NCBI GenBank assembly: GCA_003024985.2
Contig: PXIH01S0027805.1
Direction: 5' to 3' (one strand)
DNA length: 10,662 nucleotides
From: Euperipatoides rowelli
Taxonomy: Eukaryota; Onychophora; Udeonychophora; Euonychophora; Peripatopsidae
Of the stretch, positions 7,806-10,662 are shown in pieces (position 1 is the stretch's first letter; every line of letters begins with the position of its first letter). Made by a program: the position numbers and the translations under genes. The notes under the pieces are model-generated. The model made no database searches. It saw only the letters and a list, made by a program, of their open reading frames with translations, and was not told the DNA's origin.

Positions 7806-9376
7806 GTAAGTGAAGAATAGTAAAGGGATGTGATGTTTATTTGACAAAAAAAATATTAAGACAATCATAATAAAATTGAAAAAAGTTGAGAGAACATTAC
7901 ATAATTACTTTGTGTTTAGATTGGCAATTTGCTTTCTTATTACTACCATAATTGTATAATCACAATAATAAAAGAATAGAAATGTCTCTACCTTATATTG
8001 ATTTCTCCTCAACCACTCATCCTAGCGCAGTGCTGTTTGATTTAGCCTACTTGAAATCCCTTCTTAAGCAAATCTGACTGTTGCTATATTGGGCTTCCTA
8101 TGACATTTTCTCCCTTTGGAATGAATTGTTAAAAATTTAGGGTAAAAGGTGCATCGGAGTTGCATGCCAACCACATAGCAAACTCTAGAGTTCCAATTAT
8201 CCAGAAACAGCCTGAGACACATTGATAAATTTTTTTGTAGTCATTGGGTGTCTTCTTTCACAAGTTGTAATTGTGAATTGGATCGATTTATAGAGCCTAC
8301 AGTATGTAGGCTATTGGCGATGGTGTAATTTATGGGTATATACAGGTAGAGATGAATTTATGTAATAAGCCTTACCTGACTTCTCAATGTTGGTTTATAA
8401 ATAAAATAAAAATAACATAGTTGATAAAATAAGTGTATAGGCCTATTATTGTAAAATAACCCAATTTGGAATAATAAAATTAAAAAAAAATCAATTGGCT
8501 CTCTTATAAGGTCCTGTTTGGAGCGTCATTAGCCAAAATACTGGAAATCTTAATTGGCTTTGGGTCTTGGTTGAGAATATAAAAATAAATTAAACCGTTA
8601 TTTATTATTATTAGACTATCTATTTGTTGGCCTATTAAAAATGTATTTGATTTGATTTTTATTAACTAATATAAAAAAAGTATTAAATTCAGAATACTTT
8701 TTTTGTATACTGTACTTAAAACAAAAGGGATCAGCATCCTGCAATTTGTTAGGCCTAATGACTTTCATGTTAGCACTAATATTTTTTTAATCAATTTAAT
8801 ACAACTTTTCATTCTTCCTAAAGAAATGAATCCACCTACAAGATTCTTGTCATGCCATTCTGCATTTTCTATTTAAAAAAAAGAGATCATCACTTGGTTA
8901 TATAATTTGCTGCATTGTTGCTAAGCAATATTTAAATTGAAATAAACCCTTGTATATTTCAGATAAAAAAGTTCATTCAACTCGTGTCTGGCGAGACATT
9001 TATAAAATTTTAATATTTGGTTCTGTATTTTATGAATAGGCTATCTATAAGATGTGCCTATTGTTATTTTTTATAAGTTTATACCACTCAAAACTGAATA
9101 ACATCACCCACTTCAAAATTGTATGCTGAGGAAATTATTAGCTTTTTAATATACACTTAGCCTTCTGTATTTATGGTTTCATTAAATATACTGGAAATCC
9201 AAGATATAGCTAGTATAATTAAAAAATAGATAAAAGTGTTGAATTATATATTTTTTATTTTCGTAAAAGGCCCTTACAAAAATATCATTAGCTTATCCTC
9301 TTAGACGATTTCAACATACACTGTAACTGCTTTTGATATTAAAGATAATATTAAAACATAATCTGAACGAATTTAG
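7806..9376 (+). other. Non-coding stretch between two candidate exons
   Basis: This is AT-rich DNA with TAGGCCTA and TACTGTA words. One intermediate segment, 8241-8301, has a good acceptor (TTTTTTTGTAG) and a GTATGT donor, and would convert phase 2 to phase 0, as the flanking candidate exons need. Its donor lies inside a dispersed ACAGTATGTAGGCTA-type word, however, so I do not annotate it as an exon. Otherwise I see only the LTR-like patch listed separately. Confidence 0.4.
8898..8998 (+). mobile_element. Possible LTR remnant (TATA-like box, AATAAA, inverted-repeat end)
   Basis: In order, this patch has TTATATAA (8898-8905), a TTGCT-A-AGCAA palindrome, AATAAA (8941-8946) followed by CCCTTGTA, and a small inverted repeat TGTCT-GGCG-AGACA (8985-8998) ending in CA. 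The arrangement resembles the U3-R-U5 order of a short LTR. No primer-binding site, partner LTR or target duplication was seen, so this is a weak call. Confidence 0.15.
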
Positions 9377-9463
9377 ATGGAAAATTTTCATAATTTAATT
9401 TTAAAAATAAATCGTCTTGAAAGCCAAATTCCAAACTTTGTAAAACTTCTTGTCAAAATGAAA
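9377..9463 (+). CDS. Candidate internal exon encoding an amphipathic helix, product unknown
   Basis: An acceptor-like AATTTAG ends at 9376. The following 87 bases have one open frame of exactly 29 codons (phase 0 on both sides) and run into a consensus GTAAGT donor at 9464-9469. The other two frames hit stops within the first 20 bases or so. The peptide begins MENFHNLILKINRLESQIPN and continues FVKLLVKMK, with Leu/Ile/Val at heptad-like spacing and several Lys, as in a coiled-coil subunit. The IPxFxxLLxKM spacing loosely recalls a helix in HAUS2 of the augmin complex, from memory and far below proof. It could be a downstream exon of the gene starting at 2268. The polypyrimidine tract is poor, which lowers confidence. 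Confidence 0.38.
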
Positions 9464-9471
9464 GTAAGTTA

Positions 9472-9509
9472 AATTTAAATTAAAAAAAAAAATTTAAATT
9501 AAAAAAAAA
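9472..9509 (+). repeat. Two tandem copies of a 19-bp A/T unit
   Basis: AATTTAAATTAAAAAAAAA occurs at 9472-9490 and again, identical, at 9491-9509. It begins only a few bases after the candidate exon donor and so lies at the start of the presumed intron. Confidence 0.85.
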
Positions 9510-9588
9510 ATTTTAAAAGCAATTTTTTATTGAGGTAAATTATCCAGATATAGTCCTACTGTAGCTTACAGTAACTTAGCCTATATGA

Positions 9589-9609
9589 TTTTTTTTTTTT
9601 TTTTTTTTT
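9589..9609 (+). repeat. 21-T homopolymer
   Basis: This is the longest homopolymer in the window. It might be the tail of a minus-strand retroposon, but I found no target-site duplication and no polyadenylation signal correctly placed on the minus strand. Confidence 0.8.
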
Positions 9610-10440
9610 AATTAGACTAATTAATTCAGAACTCTTACAAATAAAATTACGGTAATTCTATATTATAAAATATTTAAAAGAGAAAATATTTCCGACCATT
9701 GTTTAGATTATTTAAATTTAATTTTGAAAGTTTTGTGACCTATGCAATTTGCTGCTGCTTTCATTCTTTGTAATTACTTAACAAGTTGGTGATTAGTAGT
9801 CACTAAAATGGAGGATAAAAAATAACAAGTAAGGCCAGGGTTTGCCGTGGTTGAATTCCAACAATTGGACCAAGGGGCAGACTCCTAGTGTGATTAGGGG
9901 GTGGAGCTGCCAATATTACTTGGACTTGAGTTAACCTATCCTTGAAATAGGCTACTGTAATTTATAGTACGCTAGGCAGATATCAATTAACATTTTGAAA
10001 AGACAAAATAGGCTACCTTATTACTAAGTTACTTAGCTGCTAATATCTATAACTTTTTAACATTCATGAAAATTAAAAATTACTATAAAATAACTACGGC
10101 AACATTTTTGTAAATTGTGGGTAGGGGTTTTCTCCCATGAAAAGTGTGATGTCACAATTTGGGTCCTATTCCCCATGGAGCCTTCAAAACTTGCACAATT
10201 CTTCAAACCCTCCCCCCCTCACAAAATATGACCATCCATAATGATATGTATTTTCATCATTTTTGCTCCCCCCTCCCTCTTCTTTCCTTGTCACAAAATG
10301 TTACATTTTAACCCTGGTGCCTTCCTTGTGTTTTTTTACACCAAAAATTTTATTCTAACCTGAAAAATATAGTTTTACTTTAAAGCCAAACAACATTCAT
10401 GAATTACTTCAGTGGTGGATAGGCCTATAGGTATTTTTGT

Positions 10441-10478
10441 TGGGGGGAGGAGAAGTTGGCTTCTGCCCCCTCCCCCCA
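10441..10478. repeat. G/C-rich imperfect hairpin
   Basis: TGGGGGGAGG (10441-10450) pairs exactly with CCTCCCCCCA (10469-10478). Inside it AGAAG (10451-10455) pairs with CTTCT (10460-10464), leaving a 4-base loop and a small bulge. It stands out sharply in an AT-rich setting and is probably part of an unclassified repeat. Confidence 0.65.
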
Positions 10479-10528
10479 TTTATGTGGGTGTTCTCCCCAA
10501 CCAAATAATTTGATAACCTTTTTTTTAA

Positions 10529-10545
10529 GGAGGGGGGTGGGTGGG
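10529..10545 (+). other. G-quadruplex-prone tract
   Basis: The run order is GG, A, six G, T, GGG, T, GGG. It allows a two-tetrad quadruplex, or a three-tetrad one with a bulge in the first run. It lies about 50 bases from the G/C hairpin at 10441-10478, so both strands of this patch carry G runs. Confidence 0.45.
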
Positions 10546-10662
10546 TCTGTGTCCATTTTGTTAAGAATAAGGACAAAAAAAATTAGATTGTAAATATTTT
10601 GATTTAAGCTTTTTTTTTTTTTTTGTATGGACGTTTTTGATAAAACAAAAATCGAAAAATTA

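Larger units (their letters stand above)
178..10427. repeat. Dispersed palindromic word TAGGCCTA (11 exact copies)
   Basis: Exact copies lie at 178-185, 3943-3950, 4124-4131, 4510-4517, 4749-4756, 6815-6822, 6892-6899, 6959-6966, 8438-8445, 8750-8757 and 10420-10427. At about 70% A+T, fewer than one copy would be expected in 10.6 kb. Related words TAGCCTAC/GTAGGCTA and TACAGTA/TACTGTA occur dozens of times and often join as TACAGTAGCCTA, for example at 833-844, 3070-3081, 3959-3970 and 4432-4443. The copies are not in tandem, have no fixed spacing and show no shared flanks. This entry spans first to last copy and is not one contiguous repeat. Confidence 0.85.
9464..10662 (+). other. Non-coding right end, intron or intergenic
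   Basis: After the donor at 9464 I find no convincing next exon. The stretch holds a 19-bp tandem repeat, a 21-T run, several G/C-rich patches (9830-9920, 10110-10345, 10440-10550) and another T run at 10610-10624. A 38-codon open frame at 10125-10238 follows a GGGTAG but has no donor and no recognisable product. The pyrimidine tract at 10266-10289 is 24 bases long. Confidence 0.5.

Noticed and set aside
8142-8218. Open frame after AAATTTAG with a plausible helical peptide
   Set aside because: It ends in TGA without a usable donor and has no homology. Chance is the simplest explanation.
9589-9609. 21-T run as a minus-strand retroposon tail
   Set aside because: No target-site duplication and no correctly placed polyadenylation signal on the minus strand.
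10125-10238. 38-codon open frame after GGGTAG, Pro/Ser-rich
   Set aside because: The acceptor context is poor and the sequence resembles a repeat patch. There is no recognised domain or polyadenylation signal in a fitting place.
1-10662. tRNA, rRNA, CRISPR or prokaryotic operon signals
   Set aside because: No cloverleaf, rRNA-like block, regularly spaced repeats or ribosome-binding-site-linked ORFs were seen. The sequence is eukaryotic in character.

Overview
This window is animal nuclear DNA. It is strongly AT-rich (roughly 70% A+T by eye) and full of short homopolymer runs, with metazoan-style splice signals, one clearly recognisable exon and long non-coding stretches. There are no long ORFs, operons, rRNA or tRNA genes, or CRISPR arrays. 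The word TAGGCCTA and relatives (TAGCCTAC, TACAGTA/TACTGTA) are scattered throughout and are far commoner than this base composition predicts. I associate such words with some fish and marine invertebrate genomes, so a marine animal is a reasonable but weak guess.

The anchor is a minus-strand first coding exon at 1718-1825. It encodes the first 36 residues of an oxysterol-binding-protein-related protein of the ORP9 type (OSBPL9), which is the start of its PH domain. It ends in a consensus GTAAGT donor, and an in-frame stop lies upstream of its ATG. Everything from 1717 down to 1 would be intron 1 of that gene, and no further exon was found there.

Upstream of the ORP9 ATG is a 442-bp gap (1826-2267). 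It holds a perfect CRE palindrome (TGACGTCA), three CCAAT/ATTGG boxes and a CTCF-like word. On its far side, in the opposite direction, is a short plus-strand ORF start (2268-2315) that runs into a consensus GTAAGT donor. This looks like a head-to-head gene pair sharing a promoter. Two further plus-strand segments with acceptor, open frame and GTAAGT donor (7731-7805 and 9377-9463) could be later exons of that second gene. Its identity is unknown and the exon chain is incomplete.

The rest is intronic or intergenic and carries repeats. The best is a 5'-truncated, polyadenylated retrocopy of an mRNA 3' end (3571-3802) with a 16-bp target-site duplication. There is also a 395-bp MITE-like element with 13-bp terminal inverted repeats (7004-7398), local direct and tandem repeats, A/T and G/C hairpins, and G-rich tracts near the right end. 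I found no convincing novel system. The divergent promoter, the unidentified partner gene and the dispersed palindromic words are the most useful leads.
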